Shown here: piece after piece, positions 50,857 through 59,662 of the stretch
Layout of the letters: each line of letters opens with the position of its first letter
Numbering within the stretch: the stretch's first letter is position 1
Notes under the pieces: model-generated
What the model saw: only the letters and a program-made list of their open reading frames with translations
The model's database searches: none
Told to the model about the DNA's origin: nothing
Assembly: GCA_934433135.1 (NCBI GenBank)
Contig: CAKRZO010000015.1
Coordinates: 21,823 to 85,822, forward strand
Direction: 5' to 3'
Source: an uncultured Acetatifactor sp.
GTDB taxonomy: Bacteria > Bacillota > Clostridia > Lachnospirales > Lachnospiraceae
Length of the DNA stretch: 64,000 nt
Made by a program: the position numbers and the translations under genes

Positions 50857-52929
50857 TTATTGTAATTCGGCAGTTTCTACAAGTGCCATTAAAACGATTC
50901 CCGTTCCGTGCGTATCGTTTAAAATCCACGGCAGTTCATATTTATAATACTCTTCCCGGTAGGAATATCCGGATCCGCGACAAACGCCGTAAATATTACC
51001 ATCTCTGTCAATACAGTATCTCTTCAGTCCTTCCACGCACCTCTTAGCTGCCTCCTTATACGGCGAAGCCGGAAGCAGACCCAGACGAACACCCCTTGCA
51101 AAGCCTACCGCACACATTGCAGTACAGGATGCCTCTGCATAAGAATCCCAATCCCAAAGTACCTGATGCAGCATTCCCTCCGGATCGATTCTCTCCAAAA
51201 ATCCCTCTGCAAGCTGTTTAAAAAAGGACACGATCTCCGGATAAGACGGATGGTTCGTCGGCAAAACCTGCAAAAGTTCCGACAGAGAAAATAACACCCA
51301 GCCATTTCCTCTTCCCCACGGCACACCGGTAGGCAGCTTGTAGTACAGGTTGTAAACATGACTCATCAGTCTTTTATCGTCCATAAAAAGGCGCTCTTTA
51401 AAGCATAAAAACTGGTTTACTGCATCATCTAAAATACGGTCATCGCCTTTCAGTTTGGCATAGCGGATCATAAACGGCGTGCTCATATACAGATCATCCG
51501 CCCAGATGGTATCCAGATAAGCAGGTCTCGGATCCTTCCGATAAAACATGCCGTTACTTAACCGTTCCTGTCTGTTTAAAACATAATCTCCTGCAAAATC
51601 AGCAAACGCTTTGACTTCCTCTTCTTTATTTCCGTTAAAGTAACTCTCCAGAACAGCGCTTGTAAAAGAACCGCAGTCATCCAGCGCTCTGATTGCCGTC
51701 ACTAAATGATTGATACAGGCAAACCCGAACTTCCGGTTATCCCACAAAGTGTACGGATACCCGGCATAAACCATCCGTAAATGCGTCTTCGCATACTCCA
51801 GAATGCCATCATCCTTTAAAAAGCGGCCGGTCATTAAGAAACCATACAACACTACCCCTAACGGATAACTGAGCTTTCCGAATAACTTTTCCTCCAGCAC
51901 CGCCCGGATATACGATCTGCTGCCGCTTCTGTAAAATTCCTTTTCTCCGTCCTCATAAGCATCATATAAGGCAAAAGGCCGGAATCCCTGTACTGCTCTG
52001 TCATCCTGCGTATCCAAATAGAGCCACTCTCCGCGTACGCCCTTTACACAGTCCGGGAGCCGGACAAATGCGCCCGAAAACTGAATCTTCGCATCCGGCG
52101 CTTTCTTTAAATGCATAAATTTCAGTACAATATCATGTCTTCCCGCAGCTTTTTCCATTGAAAAAACGCCCTCATGTCCATTTATCTTTGTACCGTCAAC
52201 ATATACCTCAACCTCTGCTTCACCGGTCAGCCTTATGTTTACCGTATCATCCACGCACTCAAGTTGACTTACGGCATACAGGGTCTCATGTCCGAAGTAA
52301 GTATCCTGGAAAGCATTGCTCTGCAGTTCAGGAAGCCACATCTTCCCCATTCCGCCCTTCCGATCCGGTACCGTTTCAAACAGATCTTCTTTATAAGGTC
52401 CACAGTAATTCCATCCCAGTTCTCCCGTATTTTCCTCAAATACGGTATAAAAATTGACCGCTGTCTCCCGCGGATAGGCACTTCCTATGGTACACCCAAA
52501 TCCAAGCACATTTTTCCGGCACTTGACAAATACCACATTATCCCCTTTACGGACGGAAACCTCTATAATTCTTCCTGCATTCATGCACTCATCTTCCAGA
52601 TAATAAGTCCTTGCCGCCACTGTTCCGTTGACAAATATCTCTGCAGGACATTTGATATCCACAAAGAGAAATACCGTACCTTTCTCCCGGCAAACCATTT
52701 TGGAAACGGCATAAGCATACTCGCCCATCTTCGCATCCGGAAACTTCTCGTTAAAATCCAGAATGCATCTTGCTTCTGCATCTCTTTTAAATCCGTCCTC
52801 CGAAAAGCTCCGATACATAAAAGGATGCGCCGGATTCTCTCTCATATACCGGTCTGCAATCCGATGCATTACAGACTCTGTGGTATCCTGTTTTTGCAGA
52901 CCGTTCTTACTCTCAAAATAAGCCTTCAT
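50857..52929 (-). CDS. Glycoside hydrolase family 105/88-type protein with N-terminal accessory domain
   Basis: A 690-residue protein. The C-terminal half (about 330-690) is an (alpha/alpha)6 barrel of the unsaturated glucuronyl/rhamnogalacturonyl hydrolase type: YLDTIWADDLYMSTPFMIRYAKL (with the catalytic Asp region), VPWGRGNGWVLFSLSELLQVLP, MLHQVLWDWDSYAEASCTAMCAVGFARGV, LNDTHGTGIVLMALVE. The first 300 residues form beta-rich accessory domains of a type often seen in large GH105 proteins. No signal peptide is seen. It would remove unsaturated uronic residues from imported oligosaccharides, although family members with other specificities are known. It follows a terminator and its own -10 element. 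Confidence 0.85.
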   Translation of the reverse strand: MKAYFESKNGLQKQDTTESVMHRIADRYMRENPAHPFMYRSFSEDGFKRDAEARCILDFNEKFPDAKMGEYAYAVSKMVCREKGTVFLFVDIKCPAEIFVNGTVAARTYYLEDECMNAGRIIEVSVRKGDNVVFVKCRKNVLGFGCTIGSAYPRETAVNFYTVFEENTGELGWNYCGPYKEDLFETVPDRKGGMGKMWLPELQSNAFQDTYFGHETLYAVSQLECVDDTVNIRLTGEAEVEVYVDGTKINGHEGVFSMEKAAGRHDIVLKFMHLKKAPDAKIQFSGAFVRLPDCVKGVRGEWLYLDTQDDRAVQGFRPFALYDAYEDGEKEFYRSGSRSYIRAVLEEKLFGKLSYPLGVVLYGFLMTGRFLKDDGILEYAKTHLRMVYAGYPYTLWDNRKFGFACINHLVTAIRALDDCGSFTSAVLESYFNGNKEEEVKAFADFAGDYVLNRQERLSNGMFYRKDPRPAYLDTIWADDLYMSTPFMIRYAKLKGDDRILDDAVNQFLCFKERLFMDDKRLMSHVYNLYYKLPTGVPWGRGNGWVLFSLSELLQVLPTNHPSYPEIVSFFKQLAEGFLERIDPEGMLHQVLWDWDSYAEASCTAMCAVGFARGVRLGLLPASPYKEAAKRCVEGLKRYCIDRDGNIYGVCRGSGYSYREEYYKYELPWILNDTHGTGIVLMALVETAELQ

Positions 52930-53012
52930 TTTCCTATCCTTTCTGTGATAAGCAGCAGTCCGTTTTCTCCTATTTCTGCTGCCGTTTTCTGTGCTTTACT
53001 CTCCCGTAATTC

Positions 53013-53042
53013 ATTATACCGAATAAAAACGGGTCTTAAAAT
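53013..53042 (-). promoter_or_regulatory. Promoter of the GH105 gene, overlapping the upstream terminator
   Basis: A perfect TATAAT (minus strand, 53013-53018) lies just beyond the terminator T-run; the -35 position (TTTAAG, about 16 bases upstream) falls inside the terminator stem and matches consensus poorly. It is probably activator dependent. Confidence 0.4.
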
Positions 53043-53078
53043 CAGATTTCCGGTTCTTTCAATCTAATTTTAAGACCC
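53024..53078 (-). terminator. Long terminator after the response-regulator gene
   Basis: The arms 53031-53048 and 53061-53078 (GGGTCTTAAAAT-AGATT type) form an 18-bp stem with a single mismatch and a 12-base loop, followed on the minus strand by GTTTTTATT. It stands 32 bases after the response-regulator stop and separates the regulators from the GH105 gene. Confidence 0.85.
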
Positions 53079-53109
53079 TATGTTATATTTTTCGGCTGTC
53101 CCGGCAGCC

Positions 53110-54126
53110 TTACGACTTCTTACGATTATTTTCTCTGTACTCTTTCGGTGTCAATCCGTTATATTCCTTAAAAAGCTGATAAAAATACTGAATATTTTTA
53201 CCGAGTCCTACACTTTCCGCAACTTCATACATCTTCACATCCGCCGGGGAAACAAGCATCTCCTTAGCGGCATTCATCCGCGTCATCAAAAGGTAATCAC
53301 TGAATCTCATCCCTACTTTTTTGATAAATTGCTTTCCCACATACTGGACGTTCATGTATGCAACATTCTCCGCCACATATCGCAAAGACAGATTGGACAC
53401 CTGATAATTTTCGTTTACATAGCGCCTGATCTGCTCTACAAAATCCAGATTCCGGCATACTTTCTGACTCAACTCCTCCAATACTCCGGCGATATTCCGA
53501 TAAATATGCTCTCCTTCAAAAATCTGCGAAATCATATTGGTGGCTTCTCTTTTATCTTCTCCCGCCAGAAATTTAAGAACCAATATCACTGCAGCCTCCC
53601 GAAGAAGACTTTTGTCATACGATGCTGCAATTTCCTCTATATCCTGCGCACTAATCTTTCTGTCGCACTGCAAAAGCTTCTGCAAATCCGTAACAATTCT
53701 TTGTTCGGCCAGCTCTCTGTACCGGTCATCCTGCAGCAGAATCTTCTTTTCCTTTTCCGCCTGTGCCGTACATTCTTCGATTACTTTCCGAAGCTTTTCC
53801 TCCGTACAGGGTTTGAGCAGATAGTGACGTACCCCTTCCATCATGGCTGCCTGTGCCAATGAAAATTCATCGTATCCGGATATAATAACACATTGCAGAA
53901 AAGGGTGCATCTCTTTTGCCCGTCCGATCAGCTCAATGCCGTTCATCACGGGCATTTTCACATCGGTTATTAAAATATCAGGCACCTCGTCTACCATGCC
54001 TTCCAATGCGGCAACCGCATTATCATAACATCCTATAACCAGGGTATCCATATCATTATTCGTCAGCATCTTACAGAGCACTTTCCTTAAAATATACTCA
54101 TCATCCACGATCATTACTTTCTTCAT
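53110..54126 (-). CDS. YesN-like response regulator with AraC-type DNA-binding domain
   Basis: A 338-residue response regulator. The receiver domain (1-120) has MIVDDE and the phospho-acceptor Asp in ILITDVKMPVMNG, then VIISGYDEFSLAQAAM and the conserved Lys in YLLKPCTEEKL. A helical linker follows, and the end carries two AraC helix-turn-helix units (LSLRYVAENVAYMNVQYVGKQFIKKVG and YEVAESVGLGKNIQYFYQLFKEYNG). The start has a CAGGAGGG site. It is 55 bases downstream of its kinase gene and upstream of the glycan locus it likely activates. Confidence 0.93.
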   Translation of the reverse strand: MKKVMIVDDEYILRKVLCKMLTNNDMDTLVIGCYDNAVAALEGMVDEVPDILITDVKMPVMNGIELIGRAKEMHPFLQCVIISGYDEFSLAQAAMMEGVRHYLLKPCTEEKLRKVIEECTAQAEKEKKILLQDDRYRELAEQRIVTDLQKLLQCDRKISAQDIEEIAASYDKSLLREAAVILVLKFLAGEDKREATNMISQIFEGEHIYRNIAGVLEELSQKVCRNLDFVEQIRRYVNENYQVSNLSLRYVAENVAYMNVQYVGKQFIKKVGMRFSDYLLMTRMNAAKEMLVSPADVKMYEVAESVGLGKNIQYFYQLFKEYNGLTPKEYRENNRKKS

Positions 54127-54181
54127 ATCTGCCCTTACCCTCCTGAAAACAGAAGCTGCATCTTATCCTTGTAAAAATCCG

Positions 54182-55888
54182 TCAGCTTCTTCCGCTGCCA
54201 TCCGGATTTTCATATGGGATCTGTACTATCACTCTGCTGTATCCGTCTTTACTCTGTATTTTCAGTCCGTATTCTTCCGTATACAACATTTTAATCCGTC
54301 TGTCTATATTATTTAATCCGACGCCATTTCCGCTTGGCAAAATTTCCCCCGACTGAATTTTGGAAAGAACATCCTCTTTCAGCCGATTTCCGTTGTCTTC
54401 GATAATAATTTCCGCCAAATCCCCTTCCATACGACCGATTATTCTGATGATGCAGCATTCCAACGTTTTTTCTACTACATGAACAATTACATTTTCTACA
54501 ATCGGCTGCAATGTCAAAGGAGGCAATTGCAATTCATACAATTCTTCGGGAATATCCGTGCAGATCGTAAAGCGGTTTCGATAGCGTATCTGTTGAATAT
54601 AAATATAATGATCCACAACGTCCATCTCTTCCCTGACAGAGGTGCTTTTTACATTGCTTTTAATTGACTGCCGTAGAATACTGCACAATGCCTCTGTCAT
54701 TTTGGCTGTTTCTATATCATCGTTATCATAAGCATTTAAGGCGATTGTTGACAATGTATTAAACAAAAAATGGGGATGAATCTGCTTTTGCAGCTGTGCA
54801 AACTGCGCATCCTTAATCAGAAGCATATTATTGTAATTTTCTTCGGTCATTTTATGGTATTCCACAGCCATTTTATCAAACTGATTATGTAATTGACCGA
54901 TTTCGTCTTTACGGTTTGCATACTTCTTTGAAAGTTTTTCATCGGACAAAACTCCCATACTGAAATCACTGTATTTTTTCAGCAATAAACGGATATGACC
55001 GACAATGTGCTTCATAATATACCAGCTTACCGCTACTGCCGCGGATGCCACAGTCAGCATAATCAGTACCGATTTTAAAGCTGCGTTGTGAATTGCTTTA
55101 TTAATCTCATGGTAAGGAATACTGATATAAAAGTTCCATCCCAAAACATCAGAATCGTTTCGGATAATAAACCGGTCTCCCACCCGCATCCAGTCGGATT
55201 CCCACATTTTCGTCTCATCCGGCGAAACATATTCCGGATTACCGTACAGGCACATTTCCCCGTCATAAATTGCCGCTTCCGTCTCAAATCCCAGTCCTTT
55301 ATAGCTATTGTTTACCTGCCTGATCACACTCGCCAAATCCCATCTGATAATGATGGTTCCCAGATATTCCAGGGTCATATTTTTAATCTGCCGGATCCCT
55401 CTTACAATCCATATGCTTCCGTCTTTGGCCATCAGAACAGTTCTGCCGTTTGCCTTTTCAGCATTTTCCTGACAGCTTTTCAAAAATTCATTTTTTAAGA
55501 CAGCTTCACCCAGATATTCTCCTGTGGGAAGGCAGATACCTGCCAGATCGCAGCATTCCAGAGATTTTGAATAACTAGACAGAAGCGTTTTCACATTTCT
55601 CTTAATCTGAAACCCGTCCTCCTGCTCATTTTCCTTTAAAAGAGACAGGTTATTCTGAATTCCGCTGTCCCCTACAATGGAAAAACAAATATTGTCGATA
55701 TTCTCATATTCTGTTTCCACCTTCTGCATATAGGAAAGAAGCGTCTGCGCCGTACGAAGATAAATCTGTTCATCATACGCCCGGTATACCATATTTCTGC
55801 CGATCATTTCCGAACCTACAAGCACAATACTTACCGTAATGATAATCAACATAATTTTCCTGAACAATGAAATGTTTTGTATTCTCAT
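54182..55888 (-). CDS. YesM-like sensor histidine kinase
   Basis: From the ATG at 55888 (CAGGAG site) this is a 568-residue membrane kinase: first helix at about residues 12-32 (IMLIIITVSIVLVGSEMIG), extracellular sensor to about residue 270, second helix (ALKSVLIMLTVASAAVAVSWYIM), HAMP segment, and the His box LQKQIHPHFLFNTLSTIA with the phospho-acceptor His. The ATPase part shows QPIVENVIVH, IIEDNGN and GNGVGLNNIDRRI. With the response regulator downstream it senses an extracellular glycan signal and controls the GH105/ABC/GH2/GH92 locus. Confidence 0.93.
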   Translation of the reverse strand: MRIQNISLFRKIMLIIITVSIVLVGSEMIGRNMVYRAYDEQIYLRTAQTLLSYMQKVETEYENIDNICFSIVGDSGIQNNLSLLKENEQEDGFQIKRNVKTLLSSYSKSLECCDLAGICLPTGEYLGEAVLKNEFLKSCQENAEKANGRTVLMAKDGSIWIVRGIRQIKNMTLEYLGTIIIRWDLASVIRQVNNSYKGLGFETEAAIYDGEMCLYGNPEYVSPDETKMWESDWMRVGDRFIIRNDSDVLGWNFYISIPYHEINKAIHNAALKSVLIMLTVASAAVAVSWYIMKHIVGHIRLLLKKYSDFSMGVLSDEKLSKKYANRKDEIGQLHNQFDKMAVEYHKMTEENYNNMLLIKDAQFAQLQKQIHPHFLFNTLSTIALNAYDNDDIETAKMTEALCSILRQSIKSNVKSTSVREEMDVVDHYIYIQQIRYRNRFTICTDIPEELYELQLPPLTLQPIVENVIVHVVEKTLECCIIRIIGRMEGDLAEIIIEDNGNRLKEDVLSKIQSGEILPSGNGVGLNNIDRRIKMLYTEEYGLKIQSKDGYSRVIVQIPYENPDGSGRS

Positions 55889-55942
55889 GATATGGCAGCT
55901 CCTGTTTCCCATGGAAAATAACTCCGGCAGTATCATTCTTAT

Positions 55943-55970
55943 TATTTATCAGAAAACCTGCGGCTGTCAA
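55943..55970 (-). promoter_or_regulatory. Promoter of the second yesM-yesN pair
   Basis: A perfect TTGACA (minus strand, 55965-55970) and TAAATA (55943-55948) are 16 bases apart, about 55 bases before the kinase start codon. Confidence 0.55.
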
Positions 55971-56098
55971 TACGGAACAAGTTGGAAATCTCAATAATGT
56001 AAAAAAACAACTCCCTTTTATACTGTTAACATCTGACATGGCCTTGAAAACATCTGTTTTTATATCATAAGGCGAAATTTCCTATGGCATAAAAGCAA

Positions 56099-56141
56099 AA
56101 GCCGCTGTGCCGCAGAGAATTCCTCTGTCGCATAACGGCTT
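56099..56141 (-). terminator. Terminator after the chimeric ATPase gene
   Basis: On the minus strand AAGCCG, then GACAGAG-GAATT-CTCTG, then CGGCTT make a two-part stem followed by TTGCTTTT, starting 24 bases after the stop. A 5-base bulge sits on each side. It looks like an ABC-transporter operon terminator. Confidence 0.65.
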
Positions 56142-56164
56142 CTTCCCTCCTGTTTGTCTGTCCT

Positions 56165-58177
56165 CTACAGCGTCCATGCGCTGGTTTGTTTTTTGCCGCC
56201 GACGAAATCCGCATAGATTCCGGGCTGTGCAATCAGCTCTTCATGTTTTCCCTGCTGAACAATCTGTCCATGGTCAATGACCAGAATTTTGTCCGCATGG
56301 CGCACGGTTTTCAGTCTGTGGGCAATCATGATAATGGTCTTGTCGCGGGTAAGGGCTTCGATCGCTTTCTGCAGACGGTCTTCATTTTCCGGATCCACAT
56401 TTGCTGTCGCTTCATCCAGAATAACAATGGGCGCGTTCTTTAACATGGCTCTGGCAATGGAAATCCGCTGTTTTTCTCCGTCGGAAAGGCTTGCGCCGCC
56501 TTCTCCGATTATCGTTTGATACCCTTCGGGCAGTTCCTCAATAAACTCCTCGCAGCAGGCTGCTTTTGCCGCCGCTTCCACCTGTTCATGGGTGGCGTCC
56601 GGGCAGCCGAACTTAATATTGTTTTCAATCGTATCCGCAAAAAGATATACATTCTGGAATACCACGCTGATCTGGTTCATCAAAGATTCCAGCGTATAAT
56701 CCTTTACATCCCTGCCGCCGATCTTTATGCTTCCCCGGTCGGTATCCCAGAAACGGGCAATCAGGTTGCAGAACGTTGTCTTTCCGCTTCCGGACGATCC
56801 GATCACCGCCGTGGTGGTTTTATCCGGCAGCGTTACACAGATATCCTTATTATTCTGCACAGTATAATCACCGCTTTCCGGATCCTGAAACATACAATTA
56901 CAGACGAAAGAATGCTCATCTTTACGGGAGTCCCTCTGCAGAATGACAGCCGGCCGGCTTTCTTTTGCCTGACTGCTGTGCACAATATTATAATCGATCC
57001 GGTCTCCCCATTCATAACACATTCTGGCTGTCCTGTATTTCCCGAAAACGATATTATGCGTAATGCAGTCCCCACTGTCCTTGTACCATACGTGGACATT
57101 CAGAGAATTATTTACCGTGATATTGTTGTATGCTTTTCTTCCAAAACCCTCCCGAAGCTTAATACCTCCGTTCAGGCACAGATTATTATATATCTCATAA
57201 TTGCTTGATCCGTCATCCAGGTCAATATCCCAACCCCAGTCACACCGCATACGATTGTTGCGGATGATGTTGACAAACATCGCACCCAAGTAAGGGAGCT
57301 TTTGCAGATTCTGTGCTTTCAGATCATTCAGATCCACACCTTTTAACTCCCAATAACGATCTCTTCCCCAACTGTTAAAGCTCCCGTGATCCCCTGTTTC
57401 CAGAACAGTGTCGAAAATATCACAATGCGCTATCACATGTCCCCCGAAATTGCCTTCTGAAAAATTAACGCCTGCTCTCGGCACCTCATAAATAGAGCAA
57501 TGTGTAATCCGGATTCCTTTAGACAGGGAAACCTGTATGGCTGCTGTCTGCTTTTCCACTCTTCCGGTTCTTGTAATCAGGCAGTCTGCAACCTGGCAGT
57601 CCGAAGGAAAATTTTCACTTTTCGGTCCTTCTTCCATATCCAGTTCCCGAATATCCATTCTCTGGCTATATTCAAAAAGGGGACTTCGTACACAGTCATT
57701 TTTTCCGATAAAACAAACTCCGTTTCCTGCGATATCCCGAATCAGACAAGACTGCAGAACAAATCCGCTATTCTTTCCATTCACGCATATGGCATTGGAA
57801 CCCAGATCCACAATATCGCAATTCCTTATGGAACAATCCTTTGTATTTTCAAAAAAGAGAGCTCCTCCGCGATAGATACACCAGTCACTTCTTAGCAGTG
57901 GTTCCTTTACCTTCATAAATGTTCTTTTGGTATGTCTCAACGTCAAATTCTCAATTCTTATATTCGTCAGCATTTTTTCCGGAGTGCCGATAACTTTTAT
58001 CAGTTCTTCTGTCACCACTGCTTCCACCGCAGCCGTCTCCGGATTATCCTCTTTTCCGAACCAAACATAAAGAATACCTGTATGCAAATACCACACAGGC
58101 CATCTGAAAAGTAACCTGAAATAAGCGCCGATAGGTTCTCCGCTAACTCCTGAATTGACATTTTTACTTTTTCTCAT
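56165..58177 (-). CDS. Chimera: right-handed beta-helix protein fused to ABC exporter ATPase domain
   Basis: A single 670-residue frame with two unrelated halves. Residues about 60-440 are a parallel beta-helix protein of the polysaccharide lyase/glycosidase type (IENLTLRHTKRTF, GGALFFENTKDCSIRNCDIVDLG, TGDHGSFNSWGRDRYW, DDGSSNYEIYNNLCLNGGIKLREG), lacking the usual N-terminal part and signal peptide. From residue 444 it is the nucleotide-binding domain of an ABCB-type exporter: Walker A GSSGSGKTT, Q-loop VFQNVYLF, Walker B IVILDEATA, H-loop IAHRLKT, but the signature reads LSDGE instead of LSGGE. The exporter membrane domain is absent. The junction at SGDYTVQNN/KDICVTLP is in frame near 56848. 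A deletion fusing two genes is the simplest reading; function is doubtful. Confidence 0.85.
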   Translation of the reverse strand: MRKSKNVNSGVSGEPIGAYFRLLFRWPVWYLHTGILYVWFGKEDNPETAAVEAVVTEELIKVIGTPEKMLTNIRIENLTLRHTKRTFMKVKEPLLRSDWCIYRGGALFFENTKDCSIRNCDIVDLGSNAICVNGKNSGFVLQSCLIRDIAGNGVCFIGKNDCVRSPLFEYSQRMDIRELDMEEGPKSENFPSDCQVADCLITRTGRVEKQTAAIQVSLSKGIRITHCSIYEVPRAGVNFSEGNFGGHVIAHCDIFDTVLETGDHGSFNSWGRDRYWELKGVDLNDLKAQNLQKLPYLGAMFVNIIRNNRMRCDWGWDIDLDDGSSNYEIYNNLCLNGGIKLREGFGRKAYNNITVNNSLNVHVWYKDSGDCITHNIVFGKYRTARMCYEWGDRIDYNIVHSSQAKESRPAVILQRDSRKDEHSFVCNCMFQDPESGDYTVQNNKDICVTLPDKTTTAVIGSSGSGKTTFCNLIARFWDTDRGSIKIGGRDVKDYTLESLMNQISVVFQNVYLFADTIENNIKFGCPDATHEQVEAAAKAACCEEFIEELPEGYQTIIGEGGASLSDGEKQRISIARAMLKNAPIVILDEATANVDPENEDRLQKAIEALTRDKTIIMIAHRLKTVRHADKILVIDHGQIVQQGKHEELIAQPGIYADFVGGKKQTSAWTL

Positions 58178-58392
58178 GTATAATTACCTTGAAAAACCCC
58201 GGATGTGAAGCAGCTATATTTACGATATAATGGAATAATATGAAAGCGCGATTCAGCATTGCATGTTTTATGCAAAAAAATCAGATGCTTATCAAAAGGT
58301 AAGAGCGATATCCAACATGGAAGATCAAAACAGAAATCGGGGTGGGAAGTGCAGAAACGATTACAGTCACTTAAAACGAGGTATATAAAAAC
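58178..58392. other. Divergent intergenic region
   Basis: This gap separates the chimeric gene (minus) from the XRE/TPR regulator (plus). A TATAAT at 58226-58231 on the plus strand lacks a clear -35 at proper spacing. A short CGAGG site precedes the regulator start. Nothing else was recognised. Confidence 0.35.
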
Positions 58393-59511
58393 ATGAATTA
58401 CCAGGGATTGATCATTTACCGCGCCAGAATACAGCGAAATTGGAGTCAGGCGGGATTGTGCAAAGGAATTTGTACAGTATCTTATTTGTCAAAAATCGAA
58501 ACAGGCAAAGCAGAGCCATCGGAGGAGATTTTACAGCTTCTCCTGGATCGGTTGGATTTGAAAAATGATAAGAAAACAGAACAAGAGGCTGCTGAACTTG
58601 CAGATCAAGGTTGGGAACTGTTATTTGACGGCAGGCGCGAAAAATTGATCGACTTATTGAAGGATATAGATCTCGAACATTACCGGGCCGTTCCCGCATG
58701 GCTGGATTTGGCATTGCTTTCTTTTGAAACACCCCTAGACACTGCATTGGAACCCTGTATGGACACGCGGCAATTGGCTCTGCAAAGAATCCTGCAGGGA
58801 AAAGCGGCAGAGGCAGTACATCTCATGCCAAACGCATTTACTTTCTTATCCCTGGGTGTCACTGACTATAATGCCGGAAACTATTCTGCTGCCGTGGATC
58901 ATTTGCAGACTGCCTATGAACTGGCAAGCAGAGATGGCACTGCAAAAATCATGCTGAAAGCAAAGCTTTTCCTCGGCAACACCTACTGCAATCGCCAGGA
59001 TTTACCGAACATGGAACGTCACTATCAGGTTGGGAAGCGGCTGGCGGAAGATTTACAAGATCAGAATGCCTTGCAAGCGATCGGTTACAATACTGCCTCG
59101 GTGTGGATCGAGCTCGGACGTTATGAAGATGCCTACATATGGTTTTCCGCACAGAAGTCCCCAACATTTATGTCACTGCATAAGTTAGCAATCTGCTGTG
59201 AAAAAACCGGGCGGCAGGAAGAAGCCCTTCGTGCTTTAAAACAGGCAGAAGGGATTGACTCTGAAGAAGTGGAACGCAATCTTGCGCTGCAACTTCTTCA
59301 GTTGGTTCGGTATCGGCTTGAACATCCCGATTATCTTTCCCGTGATGAATACGGTTCGCTGCTTTTAGCTTGCTTTGATCGTCTTCAAAGTGAACTGCCC
59401 TTCGGCTATACAATCTTCCACTTGCCTTGGATACTGGAATGGTATAAAGCAACAAGACAATACAAAAAAGCCTGTGACCTTCTTGAGAAGTTTCCTGACA
59501 AGACATTTTAA
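58393..59511 (+). CDS. XRE-type regulator with TPR-like C-terminal domain
   Basis: A 372-residue cytoplasmic regulator. Residues 5-60 are an XRE helix-turn-helix (LIIYRARIQRNWSQAGLCKGICTVSYLSKIETGKAEPSEEILQLLLDRL). The rest consists of helical TPR-like repeats (AFTFLSLGVTDYNAGNYSAAVDHLQTAYELA, KLFLGNTYCNRQDLPNMERHYQVGKRLAEDL, NTASVWIELGRYEDAYIWF). This layout is shared with RRNPP-type peptide-responsive regulators and several antibiotic-resistance regulators. No small exported-peptide gene was noticed next to it. The following MFS exporter gene, 151 bases downstream on the same strand, is a likely target. Confidence 0.85.
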   Translation: MNYQGLIIYRARIQRNWSQAGLCKGICTVSYLSKIETGKAEPSEEILQLLLDRLDLKNDKKTEQEAAELADQGWELLFDGRREKLIDLLKDIDLEHYRAVPAWLDLALLSFETPLDTALEPCMDTRQLALQRILQGKAAEAVHLMPNAFTFLSLGVTDYNAGNYSAAVDHLQTAYELASRDGTAKIMLKAKLFLGNTYCNRQDLPNMERHYQVGKRLAEDLQDQNALQAIGYNTASVWIELGRYEDAYIWFSAQKSPTFMSLHKLAICCEKTGRQEEALRALKQAEGIDSEEVERNLALQLLQLVRYRLEHPDYLSRDEYGSLLLACFDRLQSELPFGYTIFHLPWILEWYKATRQYKKACDLLEKFPDKTF

Positions 59512-59583
59512 ACTGCATTTAAAGTTTGTTTTATGAAGAAACTTTCCCAAATATGCGGCCTTTTGTTTGTTTTACCAATGTGC

Positions 59584-59589
59584 TATACT
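59584..59589 (+). promoter_or_regulatory. -10 element before the MFS gene
   Basis: TATACT at 59584-59589 with TTGTTT 15 bases upstream (59563-59568) is a possible promoter. The leader to 59663 contains hairpin repeat copy 2, which overlaps the region just after the expected start of transcription. Confidence 0.35.
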
Positions 59590-59599
59590 ATGATATCAT

Positions 59600-59633
59600 G
59601 AATTGCTCCGCTGCAAAGCAACTCCCGCAATTC
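59600..59633. repeat. Palindromic hairpin repeat, copy 2
   Basis: GAATTGC, GCTGC-AAA-GCAAC, GCAATTC: the same nested hairpin as at 21001-21034 with one mismatch in the inner stem. It lies in the 5' leader of the MFS gene, where folding could affect transcription or translation. Confidence 0.55.
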
Positions 59634-59662
59634 TATCATACTATGTGCAGAGGTGAATATAA

